DNA of 64,000 bases from Ceraceosorus guamensis (Eukaryota; Basidiomycota; Exobasidiomycetes; Ceraceosorales; Ceraceosoraceae). A model generated the notes under the pieces. It did no database searches. It saw only the letters and a program-made list of their open reading frames with translations, and was not told the origin of the DNA. Below are positions 24,337-37,640 of the stretch, piece after piece; the stretch's first letter is position 1; the number at the start of each line of letters is the position of its first letter. The translations under genes and the position numbers were made by a program. Location of the stretch: positions 103,049-167,048 of the forward strand of contig NW_020290040.1 in assembly GCF_003144195.1 (NCBI RefSeq), written 5' to 3'.

Positions 24337-24972
24337 GATGATTGCGAGCCGAGCAGCGTCGAGAACGGCTGCGGTGGAAGCTGGAGTCGAGAAGAAGAGA
24401 TGAAGCAGATGCCAGCAACGTGCGTGCTCTACATTCTGATTCCAAATTGTCGCTCACGATTCGTGATGCTCAGACAGCATCGATCGGCTGCATCACATGT
24501 CGGTCGACACGCTGCTTCGCGCGTGCAGAAGTCGCCGAGGATTCCCTGCACGCGTCTCGTGACTGACTCACGCGCCCGTGACTCCATTGTGGGGACCCAG
24601 TCGAATGGAGGTCGTGCAGTTTCTCTCTCTGCCTTTGGTAGCGACAAGCCTCAGTCATTCGCAGACCAAATTCGCCAAGACACACATGCCCAAGGGCAAC
24701 ATCGGCTGCAGCTCTCAGAACCAGGAATCGAACCAGCGCAGACACCACATTTGTGATCTTGTCCTTCTCCACCGCAGGCCATGCACTAGGAATTGTCGAT
24801 TAGGCTACCGCGGCAAGCTCAACAGTAAAAACATGGCAAAGTGTAAGGCGTGACCGATACGTGAAGGTACATCCGAGACTCGATACCGAGAGAGTAAGAC
24901 TTTCGATGCGCTCAACATCGACGCCTATCGGCCGTACAGTGACGGATGCCCACTAGCCGATACACGCACGAC
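24337..24972. other. Intergenic spacer PAN2 / TRF-like
   Basis: Contains the PAN2 promoter. Near-palindrome TCACGATTCGTGA at 24454-24466. A perfect Pol III B-box-like word (GGTTCGATTCC on the minus strand, near 24722-24732) sits here, but no tRNA fold could be built around it. Confidence 0.45.
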
Positions 24973-27900
24973 TCAAGAGAGCGCATTTTCCACTTCTCCC
25001 ACATCTTCATCTGCCTCTTCCGCACCAGTCGCATCCTCTGCGCTCTCGTGCTGATCAGTATCCGCTTCGTCTTCCTCATCCTCGTCCTCATCTTCCTCAA
25101 TGTCGTCCGACTCGTCCTCAGAATCAGGAGGCGCCTCAGCGTTGGGTACTTTCTTTTCTTCCCAGAGGTTGGGAAATAGCAGAGCTCTCCAGTACGGAAT
25201 CTGCTCGCGACACCACGAGACACGAATCAGCACTTGGCGCACATGCGCGATAAAATACTCTCTTAGGCTGCCCTTGCTCACCATTTCTCCTTCGCGTCTC
25301 ATGCGTAGTAGCTCGTTTCTAGCCTTATCTTTGAGCTGCACATTGTTCCATCTCGCCAGCTTCCTATCTCCAGTTTTCCCATGCGCAAGCAGGACATCGC
25401 GATACACGAGCGCATGGGAATTTTTGATCTTCCTTCTAGCAAATCGACGCAGCGCAGATTGCAACACTCTCGTCTCTTCATCCGACCACAACTGTCTGCC
25501 CTTAGCATTCCCGCCCGTCTTGTAGATCTCTGCGTTCTTTTTGGGCTTGTATCGTACAGAGGAAGCTCGTGGTCGTCGCACTTCTAGCAGCTCGTCCATC
25601 TCCTCATGCTCCTCCTCCTCCTCGCTCGCTTCTGCATTATCTGCCGGCACGTTCTCGTCGTTGACTGTTTGCGCTGCCCTGCGAGATCGCGTGGATGCTC
25701 TTGAGCGTGTCTGGCGTGGAGATTCAGAGGTGCTGTCCTGCTCCGACCTAGCACTCCTTCGCGTTTTGCTTCGGGTAGCTTTTGCTACGTTGGTTTCTGC
25801 AACATCTGAAGCAGCTCCTAGACGCTCATTTTCTTCTCTATTCATGTGATTGCGGGGCCGCTTAGAAGGGTTCAGCACTGCACCTCTCCCTCCTCGCGCC
25901 GGCAAAGGCTCCTCGACGATCTCGTCGTCATCAGAAGATGTCGTCTCAGGCAACGGTTCCTGCGCGCTTGAGGGGGTGCCGAGTAGACGGAAGTGCAGAT
26001 ATCCTTTGCGCTTGCGCTTGCGATCCTCTGCGATTTGACGATTTTGCTGTTCCAGGTCGTCCAGATGTTCAAAGTCTTGTTCTACGTTCGGTCTGATCGG
26101 CGGCACCCCAGACCTGCGAATTGGACGTCGAAGCGGCGAAGCACCGGCGCTCACATCTGCGAGATCCACGTTGTCCGCATTGCGATCATCGAGAAGCACC
26201 TCTGGATCTGCGCCGTGCACATTGAGGCCTTCGTCCGGCGGAAGTTGGTCTCGACCGACCTCATCCAAATCTGGCATCTCGTCATCAGGCGGCATGCTGC
26301 CCAAGTCCTCTCCAGCCGCTGTAGCGGCAGCGACTGGTTCCTCAAGTGCTCGGGCTTGAGCTCGCGTCCTTCTTGTCGCGACAGATGCCGCACCGGACGC
26401 TTTCTCTGCGGGAGCACTACCGAGGTCAGCGTCATCCACGCCTTGCGTCGCCCTCGTTTTCTCAGGTCGCTTGCGGCCCTTGCGTTTGCCCTTTCCTTTC
26501 AGACCGACTTGATCTTGCAAGAACGCATCGCCATCTTCATCCTCGTCGAAACGTTCCATTCTTTCTCCTTGCCCGCGTCTGTTGGCAAGTAAGCCTTCAT
26601 GAGCAGGTTCGTTCGTCCTCCTGATACGGTTCTGCGAATCGAAGTGGAAACGACCGCTGCTAGAGCTCGCCTCGGCCTGTGGTACTTCTACAGCGGCGAT
26701 CTGGCTTCTGAGGCCTGAGCGTGGTGGTGGAAGCCTGACTGTCGCAGGTGCTGGCGTTTGCTGTGCGCCAGGTTGGATGCTAACAGACCTTCGAGCCGAG
26801 CGAAGACCTGCCATGATACTGCGCGCGTTGAGTGCAGAAGGCCTATGAGGCGTTGCTGCTGGAGGTGCAACGCGCTCAGCGAGGGGCTCTCTAGCCGGCT
26901 GCGGAGACGCATCTGCGGCCATGGCACTGACTTCGTTGAGTGCCATCTCAGCGAGGATGCGCTGCCTAGCAGCGGAAGAGAGTGCATTTGATGGTTCTGG
27001 CGTGCTTTCGGCCGCAACGGCGTCGCGAAGCCACGAACGACGCTGCCTCGGCGTCGTAGAAGCAAGGATGGTCGAGACATCACGGATTTCGGTGCTTTTT
27101 TCGGCTTCTGCTGCTTCTCGAAGCCACCGTTGTCTCTCTGTGGGTGTACTTGATTCCTCTGCGATGCCAGTAGCACGAACGACGCTGCCTCTCAAATCTG
27201 CGCCATCCTCGTCCTCATCCTCGAAGACCTCAGACTCCAATTCGTCTTCTTCAGCCACGTCGTCCAGCACCACCATCGAACCATTTCCGGCCAGATCGCG
27301 CTCGATTTGCAGCTCGCTATCGTCGATCCCAGTTTCGTTCTCCAGCTGAGCAGTCTCGAGCAAATCCTCGACGGACGAGGAGCAGGGCGCCACAGGGCGA
27401 TACGCCTGCAGCGCGAGCTCGATGAAGCGTGCAAAGTCCGATGCTGTTTGGGTCACGCTCCAGTGGGCAGCCATAGACTCGACCTCGTCGTCCATTTGCA
27501 GGATCTGCGCAGGTGAAGTTGCACTATGAGTGACATGTCGAGTGAAGGCAGAAAATCGTGTAGCTCACCTGGTACTTTCGGGCATCGGCAAGGACAGCGA
27601 ATCGCTCAACGATCAAGGCTAAGTCGTCAGGAGATATTTGCCTATAAGCTGCGGCTCGCAACAAGCTCTTCCTGATTGTCTCTGGAGAAAAGACTTCGTT
27701 TCGATGGTCCACCGCCCTTTTGCGTGCGGACAGTTGGACTTGCCGATCAGCTCTTCGACGAGCAAAATAGACTTGGGTGCACAGATCGACCTGCATTGCC
27801 AAAATGTCGTCGGAGTAGGGCGTGTCGGGCGGGACGATCCAAGCTAAAAAGATTCTGCCGGCATCTAGCAGCTCGGAAAGCGATCGATGGGGATAGTATC

Positions 27901-29195
27901 CCTGGTTCAAAGCTGCGGGAGTAGCATCCGCAGGAATACTGTACACGTAGTGAACAAAAGTGGCGCAATTTGCCAGCCGTAGTGCTTCGCCAAACTCAGA
28001 AGAGGCATCGGTGATGTCGTTAGCTAGCAGCATGGCTCGTTCATCGATGAAGTGACTTGGATATTGAGCCTCTGCCATGAGCTTGTTCATTTTGTATGCT
28101 GTGGGGGATGCACAGGCTCTATAAGCGGATGCGAAGCCCTTTGCACGCATTCCTTGACTCACATTGGAATGGTTCCCAATTTCTGCGCATTGCGGCGACC
28201 GATTCATCGGTGAAACCGTCGCGCATGACTTCTGCGTAGAAGTTCAGGACGCCTTGCGCATTGCCAGCGAGCATGTTGCTTCGCTGAGCCAACGATGGTT
28301 CGTGGACCTGTCCATCTGACTTCATAAGGCTGGGTCGAAGGCGAGGTCCTACGCTGCTCTTTCTCGTACTGATAGAACCGCGCCTGAACGCGTCGCCACC
28401 TCTGGCATCTGACAGGAAGGAAACTGTATTGGGGCCCGAGGTGCTGTCGCTCAATCTTCCACTCCGCATGAGCTCCTGAAGTTCGGCGCCTGATGTCAGG
28501 GCAGAAACTTGTCTTCTGCGGGGAATACGATCTGGTGCTGCCATCACTCCTACAGACGTGTGTCTCGCTGCTCGAGGGATCTCGGAACTCATGCGTGGTC
28601 GACCCAGAGCATAGGTTGCTGGCGCACCACCGTCGGTGCGCGGAGATGCGACTACTTCGTGCTGGCTTGATGGAGGTCCTAATCGGCCATCCGACAAGCG
28701 GCTAGCTCCCTGTTCCACGGACCGCACACTTGAGCTGCCGAACACGTGAATTTGAGGCCCGACACCTCCCCTCACGGAGCTTGGCGAGCTGGCGGCATCC
28801 TGTGCGAAGCTGCTCGGCACAACGTTCGTAGGGCGTGGCGCTCGCGTCCCTCGTGGTCGTGGCGTCTCTACAACTTGCACGTCCATCTCCACTCCTTCAC
28901 CATCAAAGTTCCTCTCATCCTCTTCGAGGAGAATTTCATCTTCGATCTTCAGACCGTCCACACCTTTGACTTCCGCTTGCCGCTTGGACGCGGTCGGGCC
29001 CTCTTGAATCCTCCTCGACCTGGGCCGCACAGTAGAGACGCTCGAAGCGACGCTATCCGCGCGATTGCGTGAGGATGAAGCTCGACTTCTGACGCTTTCC
29101 GCTCGAGCCGATGATCGATTGGCCAAACTTGTACCCTGTTCCGCTTGCTGGCTTGTCGAAGCCGGGTTGGTCCGTCTTGAAGATCGCGTGCTCAT
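24973..29195 (-). CDS. TRF/Taz1-like telomere-binding protein (telobox Myb)
   Basis: Three exons (29195-28163, 28098-27569, 27504-24973) give 1364 residues in frame. A Ser/Arg-rich tail (residues 1-310) precedes a helical region (about 320-560) that could be a TRFH dimerisation domain; that is inference from position and helicity. After a long acidic, basic-patch-rich linker comes one Myb/SANT domain (about 1192-1260) starting LWSDEETRVLQ. It ends in the telobox-like VQLKDKARNEL, close to the consensus VDLKDKWRN of TRF1, TRF2 and Taz1, with Ala replacing the usual Trp. A very acidic tail follows. Three imperfect copies of a TPxxRQRWLREAxxAE unit sit just after the helical region. The alternative is another single-Myb chromatin protein. 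It is divergent from separase across an 831-base promoter with three ACGCGT boxes. Confidence 0.65.
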
Positions 29196-30026
29196 GGCGA
29201 AGAAAGATCGTCGAGAGAGTGTTATTGATCAGTGACGCTTGTCATCATCGAATGTCTACTGGATGGTGTACTCCAGGTGAGCTTTGAGTTAGCGTCGTTT
29301 TGGGAATGACGCCTTGCGGCAGCCTTTGCGCGAGGCTCCGTTGCCGAACGGACCGCGAGCAGTATAGGTCGAGGGCAAGGAGCAAGCAGCTCTCGCACAG
29401 TGGCTTGAACAGCCTTACGCGGCTAAGGAGCGCTTCGTTGCGGATCAGTCGTGTTGTGATGTTGGAGGACAGGCCTCTGAATGACTTTTGGTTCTGCTGA
29501 CGAGTCACAAGTGTGGGAGTCACGAGTGTACGAGCAAGTCACGCGTAAAAGGTCCGGTGGAGTTAGGGTTTGTCTTGTGTATCCTTGTATCCACGCGTGA
29601 GGCCATGCCGCGCGGCTGGCGGTCAATATGTGGGCGAGTGGGGTGCGTAAACATCTATACTCGCGCGCGCGCGTTCACGCGTCTTGCCTCGCCGCGGCAC
29701 GACACAATGCGCGTGTTCGCAGTCAACAAACACCCCAACACGCGCGAAGGATGCATGCAAAGGGCACGACTCTACATTTCATGAGCGCGAGTTGGGAGTC
29801 TGCTGGCGATCGAGTGATCGCTTGTGAAATCGCGTGCCTTCTTGCCGGCAAAGCATACCGTCATCATTCCCGCACGTTCTGAGGCTCCCATTGACAATCT
29901 CGTCGCCAACCATCAACCGAATCGCGCCTTCGTCGAGTCGCCGCCTGCTTTGTCTTCGCGGAGCACCCTCGAGATCGCCGGAGGTCACAAATAGACGAGT
30001 CTTCGCTTCGGCTTCGTCATCGCATT
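29196..30026. promoter_or_regulatory. Bidirectional promoter with three MluI cell-cycle boxes
   Basis: Shared upstream region of the TRF-like gene and separase. ACGCGT occurs at 29541-29546, 29593-29598 and 29677-29682, three times in 142 bases, beside a (CG)n run near 29662-29672. ACGCGT is the binding site of the fungal MBF (Swi6/Mbp1-type) G1/S factor. Elsewhere in the window I saw only scattered single copies. Confidence 0.55.
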
Positions 30027-33000
30027 ATGCCAGTCGCGAAGACTCCTGCGGCAAGTGCAGGCAGCAGTAGCAGGTCCAATGGTCGTGCTGTGCAGAGCTC
30101 TAGCTCAAGCAAGCTTTTGCCGCCTTCAAGGAAGGTCTCAGGAGCTCTCGATGCTCCGCGATCAATCTCTTCATCGAAGCCTAAATTGGCCTCCGGCGTG
30201 GCGCCGACGACAGGCAAGGCGGCCTCAGCTGCCACGGTAAGACCGGCAGCTATGAGAGATGTGGGAGCTGTAGCCTTTGGAGCGTCGCATTCACAAGAGG
30301 TGCACTGCATAGATGGCGAGGAAGTGCTCTCCAGATTGAGCATTGCAAGTTCTATTACGGGAGACTTGGTGTTGGCGTTAGAAGGGCTGTTTGGTGTCGC
30401 TGGGCCGAGTAGTGCGGGGCTCGCCAAAGTTGTAGCCAAATCATCCGCGACGTGCACCGCGCTGCACATGGTAGGCAAGGAGAAGCAAGAAATGACGAAG
30501 ATGCAAAAAGCGCACTTAGCAAAGCGCATCGCCAATGCCTGTCTCAAGAGCCTCAACGATCTCGTCGTGGCTGGATGGAAACCTGCACGCGAGCAAGCCA
30601 GCCAGGTGCGCAGCGACAAGAAGGGTGCATCCGCAAGAAGCGCTGCTCCGAGATCTGCGCATACAAGCACCATGCAGCGCCCTAGAGACGCACCTCGCAC
30701 TTGCAGTGGTACCACGCCGGCGTCAGGAATGGTTACATCCAAGCATGTTGCAGACCTGCTCAAATGCTGCGGCTCAGCTCTCACATTTTTGTCGCGTGAA
30801 GTGCAGCCAGCAGGGAAGGGTACAGAATTCCTGAGCGCGCGCTGTACAGCCATCAGGAAAATGGTCAGCTTGGAACTGGTGAGTGGATGCGAGCGGCGTG
30901 TCGCTATTGGCGCATCATAGCGTTTTACACTGACACTTGCACATCGCAGGGAGAGTTGATCGGAGATGAGGTTGCGGCTCTGAGACGTGAATTGCTCGTG
31001 TCGTGCGGTCTGGCCGATTCCGACGCGCACGCAGAAAGGACAGTACGGGACAGGACTGTCCTCTTTCCCTCGCCAGGCAATGTCCCACGTGAGATCCAAC
31101 CTTTCATCCTCGACACACTTACTTTGAGCGCTGCTGGAGCGCTCCAGACACTTCCAGCTTCCGACCTCGAAGCCTATCTTGAAGTTCTACGTGAGCCCGA
31201 AGGCGTGCTGGCCTGGCTACGCGCAGCTGCGGAGGATCCCACCAGCAAGTCCTGTGCCGATCGACCTGCTTTTGCGCTCGAAAGAGGTCTTCGTGCATCG
31301 CTCTCGCGCTTGGAACATGTTCTGAACCCCGCCAGCGGCGTCAATTTTGAAGCAAGATCGGTTGGAATGGAGGCTCTGCTTTGTGTCTCGGATCTCAAGA
31401 CGGACGTCTTCTTGGCCACAGCTGCGCGCGTAGGCGCAGCGCATTACCAAGCTTGCACAGACGAAGCCCGTCCCCATGCTTTTGCGCGCATGGATGCTGC
31501 ATTCACAAAGTGGCTGAATAGGCTGGGACCAGAGGTCCTGTCTTCGCAGGGCTTCGTCAAGTTTGCTGAGGTATGGCTTAACTACGCACGGCACGCCAGG
31601 GATTGCCCGGCTGTTGATAGGATTGCGAGGCTTCTGACGGGCTCCGACAGCGATAGCTGCACGGACGATCCGAAACAGTACAATCGCAAAGACTCTGCTT
31701 CGGCTGACTTGCACATTGCCAGGTCCGTGGCTGTCATCACCAAAGCCGTCGTCGCCTTCGATACGGCCGGCGAGACCTTACCCGAAGCAGCGTTGCTCGA
31801 CGGAGCTCGCGCATGTCTGGACGACCTTGGATCTACGAGTCTTCATGCCTCGGATGACGGCCGTGAACAGCTCTTTACAAGTCTGGGTAGACTTTGCAGG
31901 AGAATGCTGGACGCTATGAGCGCTTCGCTGGTGGACAACGCCCTCTCAGAATTAGTCAAGAGCTACATGCGCGTCACTTCGAGGCACCTGAGAACACCGG
32001 GCGGTCCGCCATTGACGCGAGGCACTAGCGTGGAAGATATCCTGCACGATACCTGCGACGCTGGTCGATTCCTCGCCACTTCTGTTCTCAAGCCATCCAT
32101 CAGCAGCACGCACGATGAAGCGCGACAAAGCTTGTCGCAAGTAGACGGCTTGTGCGCGTTGGAATCGCTTGCTCTCGAAGCCCAGGCAAAGCAAGCCTAC
32201 AATGTCTCGACGACGTGGTACCAGCTAGGGGTGAAGCTTTACCATGAAAGACTTGCGGGTGCAGCCGTTCTTTTTCTAGAGAAGTCTTGCGAAGCAGGAG
32301 AGCTGTCCGAACGACTATTTGCCGACTCGCCTGCTGATGACATGAGCGACAAGCGTGCTGATGCGGCGGTGCGACGATACGACGTCTTGAGCTCTTCTCT
32401 GAGGCTTGCCCAGCAGCATGCACGTGCTGTGGACATTTCTATCAAGGCTATACGTGCTGTACGGCCCGCACGGTGGGGAATGTTAGCAGAGGCAACGCAT
32501 ACCAGTGCGCTATGCGACATCTTTGCGAATCCTGCCCTTCTGCAGTTGGCGAATATCGTCACGAGCTTCCAGCATGTCTCGACATTTTCTCTGCTGCGAT
32601 CTCAGTGTGCGAAAGCGCCCCATGGCGTGCTTCGAGTTCTCGAAGACGCGGCAGTACCAGAGACCGCGATTGGAGTCCTTCTCGAGCAGTGCTCCAAGAC
32701 TTTGGAGCCTTTGGCTCATCGCGCGGAAGCGCCAAATGCTTTGATGGACACGCTGCAGAGCGCTTTGGAGGTCTATGGCCCTACCACGTATCCGCTGCGC
32801 AGGGCACGCGTGCTCTTGCGCCAGCTCGAAAGCTGCGTACTGCTCGGCAACAGGACGTACGAGGATGTCGAAGAAAGTCGGCTCGAGGCGCAAACGCTGC
32901 TGGATTGCGAGGCACTCGGCGCCGATGCTAAATTAGTCGGCTGCGTACCTGCGCTTCGCGCGCAGCTTGCACTGCTCATGCTTTGTGCTTCTCAGAAAGC

Positions 33001-36000
33001 TTCGGGAGCACTTGGCATCGAGAGAACCGGCAAGTATGCGCATGAGGCGGCGATGTGCTTGCGCAATTTGGTGCCGAGCGCAAGTACAAAAACTGGACAG
33101 GAGCCAGAGAAGCGAATTTTGAAAGACAGCCTCTCCAGGCAAGACAATGTTGCTCTTCGCACCCCTCCGCGACGCAAACCAATGGCGTTGCCACCAACAC
33201 CACCTACTATGACTACAGCGACAACAAATCAGACGTCAGGCACCGACGTTCTCGACAAGGAACGCCTCGGGTCGCTTTTAAACCTGGCGGCACGTATGAC
33301 CGTCGCAAGCGGCCATTCGCTTGCCTGCTTGGAGCTCTTGTCCGCCTCTTGGCAGCTCTATGATACGGACACACTCGACACACATGCTGTCGGTGATAAG
33401 ACGCTTTGTGGAGCGGATTTGGCGGAGGAGATGATGAGATTGGGCCTGCACACCGAAGCGCAGGAGATTCTGCGCTCAGCAGACGCCACCACTGCCGGAC
33501 CTCTTGCCCGCTTTAGTCTATTTTTAGTCCGAGCAAAGGATTGCATCCGTCGTGAGGATTTGCAAGAGGCGGTACAGATGTACGAGAAAGCTGTCGCTGC
33601 TGCGGGGTTGATCGAGGCGTCGCCGCCAAAATCATCTAGCTGGACCATGGCCCTCGAACGAGCAGCTTCGAATCTGAGACATGCCCAAGCTGCAGAGGTG
33701 TACAGCTTGATACGTCAAGCGCAAGGGGACGCGACCAGTGCCTTGCAGGCTGCTGTTGAGGGCGTCAGATGTTCTGCGCGCGCTGTTAGCATCATGACGA
33801 AGATATGTACGCCGCCAAAGATCAGCAAGACAGACGATGAGGCTAGAGATATCGCTCAGCTACTAGGGCCCCCTGCGTCGATAGACGGCAAAAAGGTCGC
33901 TGGCGCCGAGAGCAGTGGCAGCAGCGAGCAGTCGGGACAGCAACCGACACACGTCAGCGTGGGAACGCACGCTGTGGCCAGTCTGTACTGGCGTGTTGTC
34001 CACTGCGCCTCGACCGCCTACAGTCACGCGTCGACGCTGTACGATCTACGTGGCAGCGCGAAAGATGCTGAAATGTTTGCAACGGAAACAATCAACTTTT
34101 GCAAGCCGCTCGGCGTTCCCGTCTCTTCGGCCTCGGCTTTGATACAGAGAGCGCGCATCCGGGCTGCGCTGGCTCAGACATTCGTGGCGCGAGACGATCT
34201 TCAGCAGGCGCATCTGCTGCTGGACGGCTCCCTGCTACCCGAGACCTGTGCGCTTGCGATCGCAGAGGCGACAGTACGCGGCGAAAATGGAAGAACCACA
34301 GACCTCTTGGAAATTGCAAAAGTGTCGACGGAATCCGAAGCACTCGTTCAGCTGGTCAAGCAGCTTCGTGTGGTAGGACCAGCACCGCAAGCGGATCAGC
34401 AGCGCCGTCCAACCGCAGCGAAGCGACAAGTAGCCGCTCCAACAAAGAGCAAGTCTGCACCTTTGAAGAAGATCAGCAGCCCCGCCGTCCCTACTCAGCT
34501 CTCTACGGATTTCCCCTTGCTCCGACTAAAGATGGATGTGCTAGCCCATCACGTGGAGGCACTGCTCGACTTCGACCGTCTTCAAGAAGCGAGCGACAAG
34601 CTTGATCGTTTACACCAGCTCGAACAACATGGCGACTCAAGTCTTACAAGCAAAGTTGCCTTCGCGGACGCCAAGGTGGCTGTCCGGCGTGCACTTCAGC
34701 AGTTGCAAGGCGATCAAGTTCTAAGCATGATCTCTGAGACTGTCATCTCATTCACAGATGCTGCCGACGCGAATGCTCGTGAGCCACCGCACTTAGCCAA
34801 GAGTGTAGCCGCACTGTTCTTGGAGCAAGCGTCGAGTCTGAGCGCAAGCTTGCTGAGCTTATCGACCGCTCGTGCCTTCCTCGTGCGAAGGGTGCTGAGC
34901 CTGCTCACTGACTTATTTGGTCTCGCGGCCGTCCTTCTGCACGGCGGGCAAGGTGACGAAAGTGTCGGCAAAATTGCCCAGACCACGAATGCAGCCTCTG
35001 CTGTGACGCTTGGACGGGAGCTCATGGAAGCGATCGAAATGAAGCTCAAGCGGCAAGTGCCGATGGTCGGCGCTAACTCGCCAGAGTGGCTTCGCTTTGC
35101 AGGCCCGAGCGCAGCTCAACGCGCACCGCGGACCAGGCCCGCGCTAAGAGCTGGCCGAGCTGCTGCGTTGATGGATGAGGACGACCACCAAGCTTCGAGC
35201 AGTGACGATGAGTCAGACAGCGAAGTGCAAGCCGCCATCAACCCATCTCGCAAGAATGTCTTGACAGATCAACAACTGCAAAGCTACTGGGAGAGTGTCA
35301 AACACCGCCACGCCACTTGTGCGGCTCAGATCGTGAAAGCAGACGCCGCTACGAGGATCGACTTGCCGCCTCACTGGACAGTGATCACCATCAACCTCTC
35401 TCACGACGGCTCAAGCCTTGTCGTCTCGCGACAGCGAGGGCCAGCTGCTCAAGCTCATGCCAACGATGTTGCATTTCGGCTGCCCATTGACCGACACGGC
35501 CGACGCGAAGGCGAGGAAGAAGAGCTCAGCATGGCTGCGGCGCTAGCAGAGCTCAAAGACGTTGTGGACACCAGCAATAGAGCAACGCAGGGGGCCAAGA
35601 ATCTTCAAGGGGTCGACGCGAGGAGACAATGGTGGCAGAATCGCATGCAGCTAGACATCAGAATCAAGGACTTGGTCGAGGCAATCGAGCAAAGGTGGCT
35701 GGGACCTTTCAAGGTGCGTTGCATGAAACGATGCATGAGAGCATGAGTACTTGGCTGACCGTTTGTGTATCACAGAGCATCTTCCTCGAGAGCACTGCCC
35801 AAGCAGATGAACTCGCTTCGCTCAGAACAGCCTGGGATGGAATTTTCAGGCGCGCGTGTTTTGGCGCAAGCGGCTCCAAGAGGGCAGCGCGAGTACAGGT
35901 GCCCGAAGCAATTCTCGACTGCTTGTCCGCACTTCCTCCCGCATGCACCGACGAAGAGCTCGAGGATCTGCTGCACTTTGTCATCGACTCTTTCCAATTC

Positions 36001-36912
36001 AGCAGCGTGCCGGTCGCTGTTGATGAGGTGGACTTTGACCACACGGTGGTACAGCTGCGTGGTGCCCTCGAAACTTTTCGCGGCAAGGTCAGCGCAAGGA
36101 CTCGTGGAAGTGGCGTCGATGCCCACGCTTTGCCCGCTGCGCACACATTTCTGGTGCTGGACAAGGACACATGCGCGTTGCCATGGGAGTCGATGCCGTG
36201 CATCCGCGGCCGAGCTGTCAGCCGCATACCCTCCCTCTCATTCTTGCAGGACCGCATTGAGCTTTCCAGACTCGCTCAGCCGAAAAGCCGAGAAGACGAG
36301 GGCGGCTCTTTCAATCTCGGCCAAAAGCCATCGGCATACTACCTTCTGAATCCCTCTGGCGAGCTGACTCGGACTCAAGAGCGTTTTGAGCCGTGGCTCA
36401 AGTCTCGTAAATGGGCTGGCGATGCTGGCCATGTGCCCGTGGCTGATGCGTTTTCTGCCAGCTTGGCTTCGAAGGACCTGGTTCTCTACTTTGGGCACTC
36501 GGGAGCAGAACAATTTGCTCGATCTCAAGCCATTCGGTCACTCAAGAGATGCGCAGTGACCATGCTGTGGGGATGTTCCTCGGGCGTACTTCGCGATCAA
36601 GGTGAATACGATCGAGCTGGAACTCCCTACAACTATATGCTTGCTGGATGTCCGGCCCTGGTCGCCAACCTCTGGGACGCGACGGACCGCGAATTGGACG
36701 GAGTCGCAGAGAGCGTCTTTGTCAAGTGCGGCCTGATGCGTTCTACCGACGTCCTCTCGATTGGGGTCGAGCCTCGCAGTGACACTTCTAACTCATCCGG
36801 CAACTCAAAGCTCTCCCTCACTCAAGCCGTCAATGCTTCTCGGGATGCTTGCAAGTTGCCCTATCTCACTGGCGCTGCAGTCGTCGTCTATGGCGTACCT
36901 GTGTACTTTTAA
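30027..36912 (+). CDS. ESP1: Separase (cohesin-cleaving protease, C50)
   Basis: Cysteine protease that cleaves cohesin Scc1 at anaphase onset. Three exons (30027-30878, 30950-35713, 35776-36912), 2250 residues, in frame. The N-terminal about 1800 residues are alpha-helical repeat-like and poorly conserved, as usual. The C-terminal C50 domain is unmistakable: THTFLVLDKDTCALPWESMP, catalytic His about 2113 in LYFGHSGAEQF and catalytic Cys about 2139 in MLWGCSSGVL, followed by LAGCPALVANLWDATDRE. Small introns interrupt just after residue 284 and just before the protease part. The start at 30027 is the first ATG of a long open frame with low-complexity Ser-rich sequence, so the exact N-terminus is less certain. 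Securin is not in the window. Confidence 0.95.
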
Positions 36913-37640
36913 CAGCACCGTCTCCAGCACTTCATTAATGTCACAAATAGCACGCGTAGGCAGCAGGCGAAAGGTATTGACATCATGATGCTGTGTAAGA
37001 AGCGCGCGCTTCTCAAGGGGGATTGGCTCCCGGTATGACAGAGCCGTTCAGGTGCGTGAGAATGCTCCGCAGTAAGGCGGTGCCTGCGTGAAGTACATCT
37101 GGAGGGCTCTTAAGAACGCCGACTTGAGCATCTTCTAGAGCGGCTTGCTGTACACGGCATTCTCGATGAGTGCCTTCGTCTATGACCTCGACTCAGCGAG
37201 CCGAATGCATTCGAAACCTTCAACAGCTCTTCAGCTCTTGCGTGCACACAAGATGCATGGCATGACTGCAGGAAGTAGATCTAGACGGTGCTGCGTACAC
37301 TGACTGATTGTGGTGCCTGAAGGGCCACACGCGAGGCTTGCGCAGCGAGCATCACGCTGATAGTGAAGATGAAGGCCAGCAGTCGCCTTGCATTGGTCAC
37401 GTCGGGCTTGACGACCCTTTGCTGCGACTGACAGGCTCAAGAAGCCCAAGCTGCTGCTTTTGAGAGGCCGTAGGGCACAGTCCCGTGACTCGTTATGTCT
37501 CCCCGCGTCTGAGCAGCAACTCGCATCATAGTGCAAGGCAAATTACGCTTCCTCGCTCCCATGGATCCTTGCTGCATTCGTTGAAATGGTCGGTGACTAA
37601 CCAACCGCGTCGTGTGCTACGACGCAGCCGGACCTGCATG
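36913..37640. other. Convergent spacer separase / orphan ATPase
   Basis: 3' flanks of two convergent genes; nothing recognised. Confidence 0.5.

Noticed and set aside
24710-24800. tRNA-like sequence with a perfect B-box word (GGTTCGATTCC, minus strand)
   Set aside because: The T-stem has two mismatches, no matching 5' acceptor strand is found within 120 bases, and no anticodon arm with a proper loop can be drawn.
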